Below, piece after piece: positions 36,350 to 45,877 of a DNA stretch of 64,000 nt. This stretch comes from Kaistia algarum (GTDB lineage Bacteria > Pseudomonadota > Alphaproteobacteria > Rhizobiales > Kaistiaceae). The stretch covers positions 372,001-436,000 of the forward strand of contig NZ_JAPKNJ010000002.1 of assembly GCF_026343945.1 (NCBI RefSeq), read 5' to 3'. Positions within the stretch are counted from its first letter, which is position 1. Each line of letters begins with the position of its first letter. The translations under genes and the position numbers were made by a program. The notes beneath the pieces were generated by a model. That model was not told the DNA's origin. It did no database searches and was given only the letters and a program-made list of their open reading frames with translations.

Positions 36350-37342
36350 ATGATGGCGCTCTCCTTTGATGCCCGGCTCTGGCTGCTGCTGGCCGCCCTC
36401 CTCGTCGATGCACTTATCGGCGATCCAGACTGGCTCTGGCGGCGGGTACCCCATCCGGTGACCTGGTTCGGAGCGATCATCGGTTCGCTGGACAGGCGCC
36501 TCAATGCCGCGCCGCCTGCCTCGGGCGAGGCGCAAGGCCGTCGCCTTGTCGGCGTGCTCGTCGTGATCTTCCTCGTCGGCTTGTCGCTGGGAGCAGGCTG
36601 GCTGCTGGAACGGCTGCTCATGACAACGCCGGCCGGCTATTCCCTGGTGGTACTGGTGGCGGCGATCCTGCTTGCCGGCCGCTCGCTCTATGATCACGTC
36701 GACGCGGTGCGGCTCGCTTTCGCACATGACGGCCTGCGGGCGGCGCGCGAAGCGGTGTCGCAGATCGTCGGGCGCGACCCCGACAAGCTCGACGAAGCCG
36801 GCGTCTCCCGCGCCGCGATCGAATCGACCGCCGAGAACTTTTCCGACGGGCTGGTCGCGCCGGCGCTGTGGTTCGCGCTGCTCGGACTGCCCGGCCTATT
36901 CGCCTACAAGATGATCAACACCGCCGATTCCATGATCGGTCACAAATCGGAACGCCACCTCGCCTTTGGCTGGGCCGCCGCCCGTCTCGACGACCTCGTC
37001 AACCTGCCGGCGAGCCGCCTATCCGGGTTCCTGATCGCGATGGCTGCACCCTTTGTCGGCGGGACGATCCAGCGGTCCTTCGTCGTCATGCTCGACGATG
37101 CCGGCAAGCACCGCTCGCCCAATGCCGGCTGGCCCGAAGCCGCCATGGCCGGCGCCCTCGACATCGCGCTCGCCGGCCCCCGCCGCTATGGCGAACTCGT
37201 GGTCGACGATCCGTTCCTGAACGACACCGCCCGCCACGATGCCTCGATGAACGATATCAGGCGGGCGCTGCGCGTACTGCAGGTCGCTGGCGCACTCGGC
37301 GCCGTGCTCATCGTTATCATCGGACTCTGGCGGCTATCCTGA
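36350..37342 (+). CDS. cobD: Adenosylcobinamide-phosphate synthase (CobD/CbiB)
   Basis: Integral membrane enzyme attaching the aminopropanol phosphate arm to adenosylcobyric acid. The 330-residue protein begins [19 protein letters not shown] and has [16 protein letters not shown], the loop [50 protein letters not shown] and [13 protein letters not shown], all CbiB signatures, with four or five membrane segments. Two ATGs (36350, 36353) are equivalent. It faces cobQ and the two genes overlap by 26 bp at their 3' ends. Confidence 0.95.
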   Translation: MMALSFDARLWLLLAALLVDALIGDPDWLWRRVPHPVTWFGAIIGSLDRRLNAAPPASGEAQGRRLVGVLVVIFLVGLSLGAGWLLERLLMTTPAGYSLVVLVAAILLAGRSLYDHVDAVRLAFAHDGLRAAREAVSQIVGRDPDKLDEAGVSRAAIESTAENFSDGLVAPALWFALLGLPGLFAYKMINTADSMIGHKSERHLAFGWAAARLDDLVNLPASRLSGFLIAMAAPFVGGTIQRSFVVMLDDAGKHRSPNAGWPEAAMAGALDIALAGPRRYGELVVDDPFLNDTARHDASMNDIRRALRVLQVAGALGAVLIVIIGLWRLS

Positions 37343-38777
37343 GGATCGCCTCGATATCGAGATGCGCCTCCAGATGGTCGGCAAGCCTGTCCAACGTCTC
37401 CTCGACATTGGATTCGTACGAAACGTCAGACGGTTCGACGCCAAACCTCGCGAGGAAGTCGCGTCGGAACGGGTCGGATCCGAAGAGGCCGTGGACATAG
37501 CTGCCCCGGACGCGACCATCCGCCGACATCGCCCCCTCGCCGCCAGCTTCCGTCGTCAGCCACGGCCGCTCGCGGTCCGGTCCCTCGGTCCGCCCGAGAT
37601 GGATCTCGTAGCCCGCAACCGCCAGTCCGCATCCGGCCTCGGTTCCGGCAAACGGCGCTGTCCGCTTGTCGCCGGTGAGTATGGTCTCGACATCGAGCAG
37701 CCCCAGTCCTGCGACGCTGCCAGCTAGACCCTCGACGCCATCGGGATCTGCGATCGTCTGTCCGAGCATCTGATAACCGCCGCAGAGCCCGACGATGCTC
37801 CCGCCGCGCCGACGATGCGCCAGGATGTCAATGTCCCAGCCCTGTTGCCTGAGGAACATCAGATCGGCCATCGTCGATTTGGAGCCTGGCAACAGCACGA
37901 GATCGCAAACGGGGATGGCGTCGCCGGGCCGCACCAGGACAAGCGCAACGCCCGGCTCCTGCTTCAGAGGATCGAGATCGTCGAAATTGGCGATCCTCGG
38001 CAGGAGCGGCACGGCAATCCGCACGCCATCGCTTCGCGGCGCTCCGCCGGCCAGATCGAGAATATCCTCCGGCGGCAGGCGTGACGCCTCGGCGAACCAG
38101 GGAACGACCCCGAGCGCCGCCCAGCCGGTGGCGCCGCGAATGGCCGTGACGCCCTCATCGAATAGACGAAGATCACCACGCATCTTGTTGATAATGAAAC
38201 CTTCGATGCGATCCCGGTCAGAACGCGGCAGGATGGTACGCGTGCCGACGAGGCTCGCAATGACGCCGCCGCGATCGATGTCGCCGACGAGCACGACCGG
38301 AATATTGGCGGCCTCGGCAAAGCCCATATTGGCGATGTCGCCGGCGCGAAGGTTGATCTCCGCCGGGCTCCCCGCCCCCTCGACCAGCACGATATCGGTA
38401 TCGCGGCGCAGGATGGCGAAACTTTCCAGCACCTTCGGCAGAAGTTCGGCCTTCCGCGCACCATATTCCCGCGCCCGCATCGTGCCGAAGCGCTGGCCCT
38501 GAACGATGATCTGCGCGCCGGTCTCGCTCTCGGGCTTCAGCAGCACCGGGTTCATATGAACGCTCGGCGCCAGCCGTGCCGCCCGTGCCTGCAAAGCCTG
38601 CGCGCGGCCGATCTCGCCGCCATCGGCCGCCACCGCCGCATTGTTCGACATGTTCTGCGGCTTGAACGGCGCGACCCTGAGCCCGCGCCGCACGAGCAGC
38701 CGCGCCAGCCCGGCAACCAGCGTCGACTTGCCGACATTGGAGCCGGTACCCTGGAACATGATCGCGGCGGCAGTCAT
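37317..38777 (-). CDS. cobQ: Cobyric acid synthase
   Basis: Amidates four carboxyl side chains of adenosylcobyrinic acid a,c-diamide using glutamine and ATP. The 486 residues comprise an N-terminal dethiobiotin-synthetase-like ATPase ([48 protein letters not shown]) and a C-terminal class I glutamine amidotransferase with nucleophile Cys in [11 protein letters not shown] and the His of SYVHGLF. It is separated from cobO by 175 bp filled with a palindromic repeat pair, so its expression may differ from that of the upstream genes. Its 3' end overlaps cobD on the other strand. Confidence 0.96.
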   Translation of the reverse strand: MTAAAIMFQGTGSNVGKSTLVAGLARLLVRRGLRVAPFKPQNMSNNAAVAADGGEIGRAQALQARAARLAPSVHMNPVLLKPESETGAQIIVQGQRFGTMRAREYGARKAELLPKVLESFAILRRDTDIVLVEGAGSPAEINLRAGDIANMGFAEAANIPVVLVGDIDRGGVIASLVGTRTILPRSDRDRIEGFIINKMRGDLRLFDEGVTAIRGATGWAALGVVPWFAEASRLPPEDILDLAGGAPRSDGVRIAVPLLPRIANFDDLDPLKQEPGVALVLVRPGDAIPVCDLVLLPGSKSTMADLMFLRQQGWDIDILAHRRRGGSIVGLCGGYQMLGQTIADPDGVEGLAGSVAGLGLLDVETILTGDKRTAPFAGTEAGCGLAVAGYEIHLGRTEGPDRERPWLTTEAGGEGAMSADGRVRGSYVHGLFGSDPFRRDFLARFGVEPSDVSYESNVEETLDRLADHLEAHLDIEAILRIAARVR

Positions 38778-38807
38778 GGACGGGCTATCTCGTGGAAGGA
38801 AGAAAGG

Positions 38808-38925
38808 CCCTCACCCCAACCCTCTCCCGCAGGCGGGCGAGGGAGCCGGACGGTGCTTGGCACGAGCGACACAGCCGATCGTTGGCGCCCCCTCTCCCGC
38901 TCGCGGGAGAGGGTTGGGGTGAGGG
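38808..38925. repeat. Inverted palindromic repeat pair between cobO and cobQ
   Basis: A 23-bp perfect inverted repeat (38808-38830 and 38903-38925; arms beginning CCCTCACCCCAACC) encloses 72 bp. The right arm adjoins a CCCTCTCCCGC/GCGGGAGAGGG hairpin at 38890-38913. This is the appearance of a REP/BIME-like mosaic element. The tips resemble those of the repeats inside cobN. It probably affects the cobO-cobQ transcript. Confidence 0.8.
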
Positions 38926-38952
38926 TCTTCCTTGCCGCCACCCACGACTCCC

Positions 38953-39576
38953 TCAAAACTCGATGCCCTTCTGCGCCTTCACGCCGGAGCGGAACGGGTG
39001 CTTCACCATTTCCATCTCGGTCACGAGATCGGCGATCTCGATCAGCGCCTCAGGAGCGTTGCGGCCGGTGACGATGACGTGGAGATCGTGCGGCTTCTCG
39101 TCCCGCAGGAAGGCGACGACTTCGTCGACGGGCAGATAATCGTAGCGAAGCACGATGTTGAGCTCGTCGAGCAGCACCACATGGTTGGTGCCGCTGCGGA
39201 TCAGTTCCTTGGCCGTCTCCCAGGCATTGCGCGCCGCCGCGATGTCGCGCTCGCGGTCCTGCGTTTCCCAGGTGAACCCTTCGCCCAGCCGGTTGATGGT
39301 GACGAGGTCCCCGAATTTCTCCAGCGCCAGCCGTTCGCCCGTCTCCCAGGAACCCTTGACGAACTGGACCACGGCGACCGGGAAGCCATAGCCGAGCGAG
39401 CGGAAGACAACCCCGAAGGCTGCCGTCGACTTGCCCTTGCCCTTGCCGGTATGGACCATCAGCAGGCCCTTCTCGACCGTCTTCGACGCGAGGATCTTGT
39501 CGCGCACGGCCTTCTTCTTCTTCATCTTTTCGGCGTGGCGAGCATTGATCTCGGCCTCGGTCGGCTCGGTATTCAT
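38953..39576 (-). CDS. cobO: Cob(I)yrinic acid a,c-diamide adenosyltransferase
   Basis: Adds the 5'-deoxyadenosyl ligand to the corrin cobalt. The ~207-residue protein of the CobA/CobO class has the P-loop HTGKGKGKSTAAFGV, QFVKGSWETGER, GEGFTWETQDRERD and the LLDELNIVLRYDYLP region. The ATG at 39576 is favoured by GGAAGGA upstream and overlaps the cobN stop by 4 bp (ATGA). A GTG at 39591 is the only alternative. A lysine-rich helix (EKMKKKKAVRDK) precedes the P-loop, as usual. Confidence 0.95.
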   Translation of the reverse strand: MNTEPTEAEINARHAEKMKKKKAVRDKILASKTVEKGLLMVHTGKGKGKSTAAFGVVFRSLGYGFPVAVVQFVKGSWETGERLALEKFGDLVTINRLGEGFTWETQDRERDIAAARNAWETAKELIRSGTNHVVLLDELNIVLRYDYLPVDEVVAFLRDEKPHDLHVIVTGRNAPEALIEIADLVTEMEMVKHPFRSGVKAQKGIEF

Positions 39577-42500
39577 GCAGTTTCCTTCCACAAGAGCGGC
39601 TGTCCGGCGCGCATCTCGGCGAGATCGGCGTGGACGGAATTGCGGCGCGGCGACCAGAGGCCGCGATCGATCGCCTCGGCGAAGCGGGTCGACATCTCGG
39701 AGAGTGCCGCCGGATTGGCGTCGGCCACGAAGTCGCGCACGGTCTCGTCGCCCAGATAGGCGTCGTACAGCGCGTCGAAATGATGGTCGCCGACAGCGTG
39801 CGTCGTCGCGGCATAGCCGAACAGGAAATCGACCGTCGCCGCCATTTCGGAGGCGCCCTTATAGCCATGGCGCATGCAGCCGGCGATCCATTTCGGATTG
39901 GCGGCCCGCCCGCGCACGACGCGGCCAATCTCCTCGGAAAGCGGCCGCACGACCGGGCTGTCGGCGATTGCATGATCGCCATGATAGAGCCGGGGCGCCG
40001 AGCCCTTCAGCCGCTCGATCGACGCCGCCAGCCCGCCCTGGAACTGGTAATATTCGTCGCTGTCGAGGATGTCGTGCTCGCGATTGTCCTGGTTCTGGAC
40101 TACGGCGTCGACGGCGGCGAGCCGGGCGCGCAGCCGGCCTTCCGCTGACGCGCCTTCTATGCCCGCGCCATAGTGAAATCCGCTGGCCGCGAGGAAATTG
40201 TCGGCGATCTCGGCCCGGTCCTGCCAGAGCGAATAGTCCATCAGCGTCTGCAAACCGGCTCCATAGCTGCCGGGCTTCGCGCCGAAGATCCGAGCCGTAT
40301 GGTGCTCGCGCCGCCGCGCCGCCGCGAGCGGGTTGGCGTCGTCGTCCTCGTCGCGCTCGGCGATCGCCCGGATGGCGGAATCGATCAGGTCGATCTGCTC
40401 CGGGAAGGCATCGCGGAACATGCCGGAGATGCGCAGCGTGACGTCGACGCGCGGACGCTTAAGCTCGGAGAGCGTCAGCACGCGAAATCCGGTGACACGG
40501 CCGGTGCCCGGCTCCCAGGCCGGCTCGGCGCCGATCAGCGCCAGCACCTGCGCGATGTCGTCGCCGCCGGTGCGCATATTGGCCGTGCCCCAGGCGGAGA
40601 TCGCGATGGAGCGCGGCCATTCGCCCTCGTCCTGAAGATAACGCTGCACCAGCGCCTCCGCCGCCAGCCGCCCGAGCCGCCAGGCGGCTTCGGTCGGGAT
40701 CGCGCGGGTGTCGACGGCGTAGAAGTTGCGCCCGGTCGGCAGCACATCGGCCCGTCCCCGTGACGGTGCGCCGGAGGGGCCGGGCGGGATGAAACGGCCG
40801 TCGAGAGCTGCGATCACGCCAGCGATCTCGTCGCTGCCCGAACGGTCCAGCGCGGGCGCGAGATCGGCGACAATCCAGTCGAGAATGGGGGTGGTGGCGG
40901 AGAAATCGTCGAGGCAATCGAGCCGATGAAGCGCATCGGCCTGCCCTCTGCCCCCTTGTAGGGAAGAGTTGGCGAGGGGGGTATGCTGGGCGTGACTCGC
41001 CTCCGTCGACGGCTCGGCAGTTGGCCCCCTCCCCGACCCTCCCTCGCTTTGCGGGAGAGGGAGAAGAGCTGCGACCATGGCACGCGCCAAAGCCTCCACC
41101 CGCTCAACCGTATCACCAGCCGTTCGCCACAGGCCTTCGCCAAGGGCCTCAAGCACCTCCGGCCTTGGCCCCTCCCAATCGGCCGCGCGGTCACACCCGA
41201 TCGGATCGAACCCCGCAAGGCCCAGATCGTTCGCGATCGCGCGCGCCAACGAGCCGTCCTGCGGTCTTCCGCCGGAGCGTGGGGCTCGGGCGATGGCGAG
41301 AAGCGTATCGATCCGCGCGTCCCCCTCGGGGCTCTTCCCGAACAGATGCAGTCCGTCGCGGATCTGCAGTTCCTTGATGTCGCAGAGATGCGCGTCGATC
41401 GCTCTCAGCGCGCGGTTCGGATCGTCGCGGCCGATTTCGAGGTCGCGGTCGATGCCATGGCGTTCGGCCAGCGCCAGGATCTCGGCCTCGAGAAAGTCGC
41501 GCCGCTTCGGATCGGCGCCGGCGGCGAGATGATATTCGTCGATCAGCGTTTCGATCTCGGCGAAGACGCCCTGCGCCCCGGCGCGGGTGAGCGCCGGCAT
41601 GAGATGGTCGACGATCACCGCCGAGGAGCGCCGCTTCGCCTGCGCGCCCTCGCCGGGATCATTGACGATAAACGGATAGATGAGCGGCGTCGGGCCCAGC
41701 GCGACCTCCGGCCAGCACTCCGCCGACAGGCCGAGCGCCTTGCCAGGTAGCCATTCTAGGTTGCCGTGCTTACCGATCTGCACGATCGCGTCGGCGCCGA
41801 ACTCGTGCCGGAGAAACGCGTAGAAGGCGAGGTAGTGGTGCGGCGGCACGAGCTCCGGATCGTGATAGGTCGCCTTGGGATCGACGCCATGGCCCCGTCC
41901 CGGCTGCACGGCGAGGACGATATTGCCGAAGCGATGGACGCGGACATGGAAAGCGCCGTCCTCGAAGAGCGGATCCTCTTCAGGCGCACCCCAGCGGGAG
42001 GCAAGCGCGGCGCGGACGGATTCCGGCAAGGCGTCGTGAAAGGCGAGGTAGGCGGCGAGGGGGAGAATTGCGGGAGAGACTCCGCCCAGCTCTCTCCCCC
42101 CTTGTGGGGGCGAGCTGGAGAGGGGGGTATGTTGGGCATGGAGCGTTTCCGTCGACGGCTCGGAAGCTAGCCCCCTCCCCAACCCTCCCCCGCTTTGCGG
42201 GAGAAGGGGCGAAAGCGCCTGCGGGCCTTGGTCCGCCTCCAGCAAACCCTCCATCAGCGCTCGGCCCGTCTCCGGGAACGCCGGCAGTTCGTACCCCGCG
42301 CGCCGCATCGCCGCAGCGATCCGCACCGCGCTCTCCGGCGTGTCGAGGCCGACGCCATTGCCGATCCGGCCGTCGCGGCCGGGATAGTTGGAGAGAACCA
42401 GCGCGATGCGACTTTTGCTGGCCGGCTTCGCGCCGAGACGCACCCAGGCGGCCACCTGCGCCGCAACGAAGGCGATCCGCTCGCGATCGGCCTTGTAGAC

Positions 42501-43541
42501 GACGATGCGGCTGTCCGTGGCGGGATCGCGCGCCACTTCTTCCTTGAACGAGACCGGCCGCGTCAGGATACGGCCGTCGACCTCGGGCAGCGCCACGTTC
42601 ATGATCAGATCGCGCGGCGAAAGTCCGCGCGTTGAATTGAGCCACGCCTCGCGGCTGGTGCCGGCGAAGACGATCTGCAGCACAGGCCGGCCAGGCGCGT
42701 CGAGCACGGTTGGCTCATGGCTTCGTCCGGGCCTGGAGATCGCGAAGGCGGTGCCGTTCAGTACGATAGCGGGTGGCGCTTCGACAAAGAACTGGCCGAG
42801 CGCTTCGGCGACGGCAGGGTTTTTCAGGCTGGTGACGAAGATGGGCACCGCGCCGATGCCCTCGCGGCCAAGTGCCTCGACCAGCGCGTCGATCGGCTCG
42901 GTAGAGCCGCCCTCGATCAGCGCCCGGTAAAAGACGATCGGCGCATAGGGCCGCTGGCGCGCCGCCGAGAGCGCGGCCTCTCGGGATACGACGCCGCTGC
43001 CCGGCTGCCAGAAGCCGATTTCGGGCAGCGCGACGGGCGCCTCGGGGGCCTCACCGTCGCCGACCCAGTGTCGCGCCAGCCGCAGCGCGCGGCCGATATT
43101 CTCCGGCCCCGCCTCGACGCAGCAGCGCCAGAGCTGCCGGGCGGCGGCGATGTCGATGGTCGAATAGGGCTCCAGCGACGGGTCCCAGCGGTCCTCGCCG
43201 GGCATCACCGCCAGCCTCGGGCCGCCGCCACGCGAGAGCGCCCGGAGCGCCTCCAGCCCATAGGGCCAATAGCCGGAGCCGCCCATCATTCGCACGATGA
43301 CGAGCTTGGCCTTCTGGAGCGTCTTTTCGAGATAGAGATCGACCGAATAGGGATGCTGCAGCTTGGTCCAATTGGCGAGGCGAAGGCTCGGCCCTTCAGG
43401 CATCCGCGCGAAGGCACCGGCAAAGGCGGCGAGTTCGGAATCCGCCGCCGACAGCACAACAATATCGCCGGGCGATTGATCCAGATCGACGGCGGTGGCG
43501 CCATCGTCGATCCGTTCCGTTTCGCCGACGATCAGGTGCAT
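39573..43541 (-). CDS. cobN: Aerobic cobaltochelatase subunit CobN carrying two repeat insertions
   Basis: Large subunit of the ATP-dependent cobaltochelatase (CobNST) that inserts cobalt into hydrogenobyrinic acid a,c-diamide. At 1322 residues it is longer than the ~1275 residues I recall for the family. Conserved stretches include GKHGNLEWLPGKALGLSAECWP, PFIVNDPGEGAQAKRR and NPKWIAGCMRHGYKGASEMA. Residues ~444-482 and ~825-863 are two related low-complexity insertions (LPQSGGGLGRG..., LPQSEGGSGRG..., both with EPSTE and HAQHTPL) translated from one repeated DNA element. The frame is intact across both. The stop overlaps cobO by 4 bp; the ATG lies 3 bp past cobW. Confidence 0.96.
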   Translation of the reverse strand: MHLIVGETERIDDGATAVDLDQSPGDIVVLSAADSELAAFAGAFARMPEGPSLRLANWTKLQHPYSVDLYLEKTLQKAKLVIVRMMGGSGYWPYGLEALRALSRGGGPRLAVMPGEDRWDPSLEPYSTIDIAAARQLWRCCVEAGPENIGRALRLARHWVGDGEAPEAPVALPEIGFWQPGSGVVSREAALSAARQRPYAPIVFYRALIEGGSTEPIDALVEALGREGIGAVPIFVTSLKNPAVAEALGQFFVEAPPAIVLNGTAFAISRPGRSHEPTVLDAPGRPVLQIVFAGTSREAWLNSTRGLSPRDLIMNVALPEVDGRILTRPVSFKEEVARDPATDSRIVVYKADRERIAFVAAQVAAWVRLGAKPASKSRIALVLSNYPGRDGRIGNGVGLDTPESAVRIAAAMRRAGYELPAFPETGRALMEGLLEADQGPQALSPLLPQSGGGLGRGLASEPSTETLHAQHTPLSSSPPQGGRELGGVSPAILPLAAYLAFHDALPESVRAALASRWGAPEEDPLFEDGAFHVRVHRFGNIVLAVQPGRGHGVDPKATYHDPELVPPHHYLAFYAFLRHEFGADAIVQIGKHGNLEWLPGKALGLSAECWPEVALGPTPLIYPFIVNDPGEGAQAKRRSSAVIVDHLMPALTRAGAQGVFAEIETLIDEYHLAAGADPKRRDFLEAEILALAERHGIDRDLEIGRDDPNRALRAIDAHLCDIKELQIRDGLHLFGKSPEGDARIDTLLAIARAPRSGGRPQDGSLARAIANDLGLAGFDPIGCDRAADWEGPRPEVLEALGEGLWRTAGDTVERVEALARAMVAALLPLPQSEGGSGRGPTAEPSTEASHAQHTPLANSSLQGGRGQADALHRLDCLDDFSATTPILDWIVADLAPALDRSGSDEIAGVIAALDGRFIPPGPSGAPSRGRADVLPTGRNFYAVDTRAIPTEAAWRLGRLAAEALVQRYLQDEGEWPRSIAISAWGTANMRTGGDDIAQVLALIGAEPAWEPGTGRVTGFRVLTLSELKRPRVDVTLRISGMFRDAFPEQIDLIDSAIRAIAERDEDDDANPLAAARRREHHTARIFGAKPGSYGAGLQTLMDYSLWQDRAEIADNFLAASGFHYGAGIEGASAEGRLRARLAAVDAVVQNQDNREHDILDSDEYYQFQGGLAASIERLKGSAPRLYHGDHAIADSPVVRPLSEEIGRVVRGRAANPKWIAGCMRHGYKGASEMAATVDFLFGYAATTHAVGDHHFDALYDAYLGDETVRDFVADANPAALSEMSTRFAEAIDRGLWSPRRNSVHADLAEMRAGQPLLWKETA
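40951..41066. repeat. RIME-like repeat, copy A, inside cobN
   Basis: About 115 bp closely resembling copy B at 42095-42208: shared blocks are CCCCCTTGT, GAGGGGGGTATG, TCCGTCGACGGCTCGG and CCCCCTCCCC followed by GCTTTGCGGGAGA. Both ends are palindromic. It lies in the same orientation and reading frame as copy B. It resembles rhizobial intergenic mosaic elements. Confidence 0.85.
42095..42208. repeat. RIME-like repeat, copy B, inside cobN
   Basis: Second copy of the cobN repeat, with a better palindrome at its left end (CCCCCCTTGTGGGGGCG, then GAGAGGGGGG). In the cobN frame it translates to a segment with EPSTETLHAQHTPL, parallel to EPSTEASHAQHTPL in copy A. There is no stop codon in the frame used. 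Confidence 0.85.
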
Positions 43542-43544
43542 GGC

Positions 43545-44561
43545 TCAGGCTCCGAAATGTGCCTCGACGGCGGCACGGTCGAGATGCTTCTCGCCGATCA
43601 CGACGAGCCGACCGGCGATCTCTCCTGCCGCAAAATAGGTCTCGACGCGCGGGCCGACGGCCTGCACCACGGCCGGGAACGCCTTGCCGGCGACCCGGGC
43701 CCGGCCCTTGATTCGCAGCACGCCGGCTTCACCCATAGCGCCCCTGACCTTGTCGCCCAGCGCCTCGATCGACCCTTGCTCGCCGATGTCGAGGACATAG
43801 GAGACGAAATCGTCGTGGTCGTGCTCCTCGCCTTCGAGATCGTGGTGGCTCTTGCGGTTGGCCGCATCGTCCTCGGCCGCCGCGCCGACGCCAAGCAGGA
43901 TGGCGAGTGGCAGGCCGGCCGGCGAGCCGATGACGCTGCGCGCTTCCGAGCGAGCCTCGCGCCGCACGATCGCCTCCACCTCGGCAAGCTGCGCGGCATC
44001 GACGAGATCGGCCTTGGAGAGCACGATCAGATCGGCGCAGGAGAGCTGGTCCTCGAACAGTTCCTCGATCGGGTCGTCATGGTCGAGCGAGGGATCGGCC
44101 GCGCGCTGCGCCGCTACCGCCGCCTCGTCATGGGCAAAGCGCCCTTCCGCGACGGCGGCGGCATCCACGACCGTCACGACGCCGTCGATCGTGGTCCGAT
44201 GGCGCACGGAGGGCCAGGTGAAGGCACGCACCAGTGGCTGCGGCAGAGCAAGGCCCGAGGTCTCAATGACGATATGGTCCGGCGCGGGATCTCGCTTCAG
44301 CAGCATCTCGATCGTCGGCAGGAAATCATCCGCGACGGTGCAGCAAATGCAGCCATTGGTGAGTTCCACGACCGTATCCGGCTTGCAGTCATCGACGCCG
44401 CAATCGGAAAGCAGCGAGCCGTCGAAGCCCATGTCGCCAAACTCGTTGACGATGAGGGCGATCCGCTTGCCGTTCGCCTGCGCGATCAGGTTGCGGATCA
44501 GCGTCGTCTTGCCGGCCCCGAGGAAGCCGGTGACGATGGTGGCGGGAATGCGGGCGGTCAA
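43545..44561 (-). CDS. cobW: CobW metal-chaperone GTPase
   Basis: COG0523 GTPase thought to deliver cobalt to the CobN chelatase. The 338 residues carry Walker A VTGFLGAGKTT (about 9-19), the metal-binding CxCC in NGCICCTVADD, the switch region ETSGLALPQPL, the guanine-specificity LSKADLVD and a His/Asp-rich loop SHHDLEGEEHDHDDF (about 235-250) that suits metal loading. It is coupled to the cobP stop through an ATGA overlap and followed 3 bp later by cobN. Confidence 0.95.
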   Translation of the reverse strand: MTARIPATIVTGFLGAGKTTLIRNLIAQANGKRIALIVNEFGDMGFDGSLLSDCGVDDCKPDTVVELTNGCICCTVADDFLPTIEMLLKRDPAPDHIVIETSGLALPQPLVRAFTWPSVRHRTTIDGVVTVVDAAAVAEGRFAHDEAAVAAQRAADPSLDHDDPIEELFEDQLSCADLIVLSKADLVDAAQLAEVEAIVRREARSEARSVIGSPAGLPLAILLGVGAAAEDDAANRKSHHDLEGEEHDHDDFVSYVLDIGEQGSIEALGDKVRGAMGEAGVLRIKGRARVAGKAFPAVVQAVGPRVETYFAAGEIAGRLVVIGEKHLDRAAVEAHFGA

Positions 44562-45103
44562 AGCGAATACTCCGGATCGGAACGGGGTTTGAGGCGGACG
44601 GGCAGGCCCGCCGCCACGAGGAAAACCTGGGCGACCGCCTTGGCGATGCGCTGGTTGAGGCGGCCCTGCTCGTCGGCGAAGCGGCGGGCGAGTGCATTCA
44701 TCGGCACGATGCCGGAGCCGACCTCGTTGGAGACGAGCACGATCGGCACCGAGGCCTCGTCAAGGCAGGCGGCGAGCCGTTCGCCCTCTGCCTCGGGGTC
44801 GCGGCCGGCCTCGAGCAGGTTGGAGAGCCAGAGCGTCAGGCAATCGACGAGAACCGCCCTTCCCTCCGCTCTCGCAATCGCGCCGACGAGATCGAGCGGC
44901 GCCTCGATCGTCGCCCAGTCGCCGCGGCGAGCCCGGTGCAGGGCGATGCGTTCGCCCATCTCCTGGTCCCTCGCCTCGGCGGTGGCGACGTAGACGACCG
45001 GACGGGCCAAGGCCTGTACGATCGTCTCCGCGAAGCGGCTCTTGCCGGAGCGGGCGCCGCCGAGGACGAGCGCCGTCCGCGGCGGCGGGATCGTCGGTTC
45101 CAT
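44558..45103 (-). CDS. cobP: Adenosylcobinamide kinase / adenosylcobinamide-phosphate guanylyltransferase
   Basis: Bifunctional CobP/CobU enzyme that phosphorylates and then GDP-activates adenosylcobinamide in nucleotide-loop assembly. The 181-residue protein has P-loop LGGARSGKSRFAE, the RDQEMGERIALHRARRGDW segment with the guanylylated-His region, VDCLTLWLSNLL and VSNEVGSGIVPMNALARRFAD. The ATG at 45103 matches the family start; the frame extends upstream over cbtA as a shadow. It lies 4 bp after cbtA and overlaps cobW by 4 bp. Confidence 0.95.
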   Translation of the reverse strand: MEPTIPPPRTALVLGGARSGKSRFAETIVQALARPVVYVATAEARDQEMGERIALHRARRGDWATIEAPLDLVGAIARAEGRAVLVDCLTLWLSNLLEAGRDPEAEGERLAACLDEASVPIVLVSNEVGSGIVPMNALARRFADEQGRLNQRIAKAVAQVFLVAAGLPVRLKPRSDPEYSL

Positions 45104-45107
45104 CCCG

Positions 45108-45863
45108 TCAGGCCGTTCGCGAAACGCGCCGGTAAAGCCAGCCCGAGAAGAGGCCGGAGAGCGACCAGAGCAGCGCGCTGGCGACCAGCGAGGCGACGAC
45201 GAATTCGGCGCCGAGCGCTGCCGGATAGGGAGCCTCCAGCGTCGGTGGCCGTGGAGCCCCGATAACATGCGGGACGACTGCCAGTGCGATGCCGGCGAGC
45301 TTGGCGTACCAGGCTGGCGCGAAGACGAGGAGCGCGAGGCCCGCCGCCGAGGCCGCGACCGTGCCAAGCCACCAGATCTGCCGCGAGGTGATCTCCGCCG
45401 CTGCGGTTCCCGGAAGCTCCGGCGACAACCCGAGCGAGGGGAGAAGCGAAGCGACGAAGAACCCGGCGACGCCCCAGAGCACGCCGGTTCGGGCGTCGAT
45501 CGGGCCGCCGCGCAGCGTCATGGCGCCGAGCAGCACCGCCGATACTCCGACGCCCATCAGCAGATTGGCGAGAAGCGTATAGGCCGAGCGCTCGAAACCA
45601 TCGGCCGGCTCCCAGGCGCCGGCATCATGATGATGTTCCGCCGGAGTGGTCTCCGCCGCGGCTGCATGGTCATGGCCGGACGCCTCCTGATGCGCGGCGG
45701 CGGGATCGACAGCGGCTGCCGGAGCCTCGTTGGCTTCGGCGGCCTTCTCAAAAGTCTCGCCATGCAGGATCAGCGGCTCGGTCGTGACGAACTGGACGCC
45801 CGTCAGAATCGCGCCCACGACAAGGCCAGCGCCAAAGGCGCTGAGAATGATCGATTTCAGCAT
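45108..45863 (-). CDS. cbtA: CbtA family putative cobalt transporter subunit
   Basis: A predicted cobalt transporter component of 251 residues with about five hydrophobic helices (IILSAFGAGLVVGAILTG, LLANLLMGVGVSAVLLGA, GVLWGVAGFFVASLLPSLG, WYAKLAGIALAVVPHVIG, FVVASLVASALLWSLSG). A His-rich loop (GHDHAAAAETTPAEHHHDAG, about 63-82) is a plausible metal-capture site. Such genes typically stand behind B12 riboswitches and next to cbtB, as here. Transport itself is predicted from comparative genomics. Confidence 0.92.
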   Translation of the reverse strand: MLKSIILSAFGAGLVVGAILTGVQFVTTEPLILHGETFEKAAEANEAPAAAVDPAAAHQEASGHDHAAAAETTPAEHHHDAGAWEPADGFERSAYTLLANLLMGVGVSAVLLGAMTLRGGPIDARTGVLWGVAGFFVASLLPSLGLSPELPGTAAAEITSRQIWWLGTVAASAAGLALLVFAPAWYAKLAGIALAVVPHVIGAPRPPTLEAPYPAALGAEFVVASLVASALLWSLSGLFSGWLYRRVSRTA

Positions 45864-45877
45864 GATGGACCCCGATG

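Noticed and set aside
39431..40441. 336-codon plus-strand frame opposite cobO and cobN
   Set aside because: Arg/Pro/Ala-rich antisense shadow without any domain; cobO and cobN are certain on the other strand.
38808..42208. CRISPR array from repeated GC-rich blocks
   Set aside because: The copies are few, widely spaced, partly coding and palindromic; there are no regular spacers and no cas genes.
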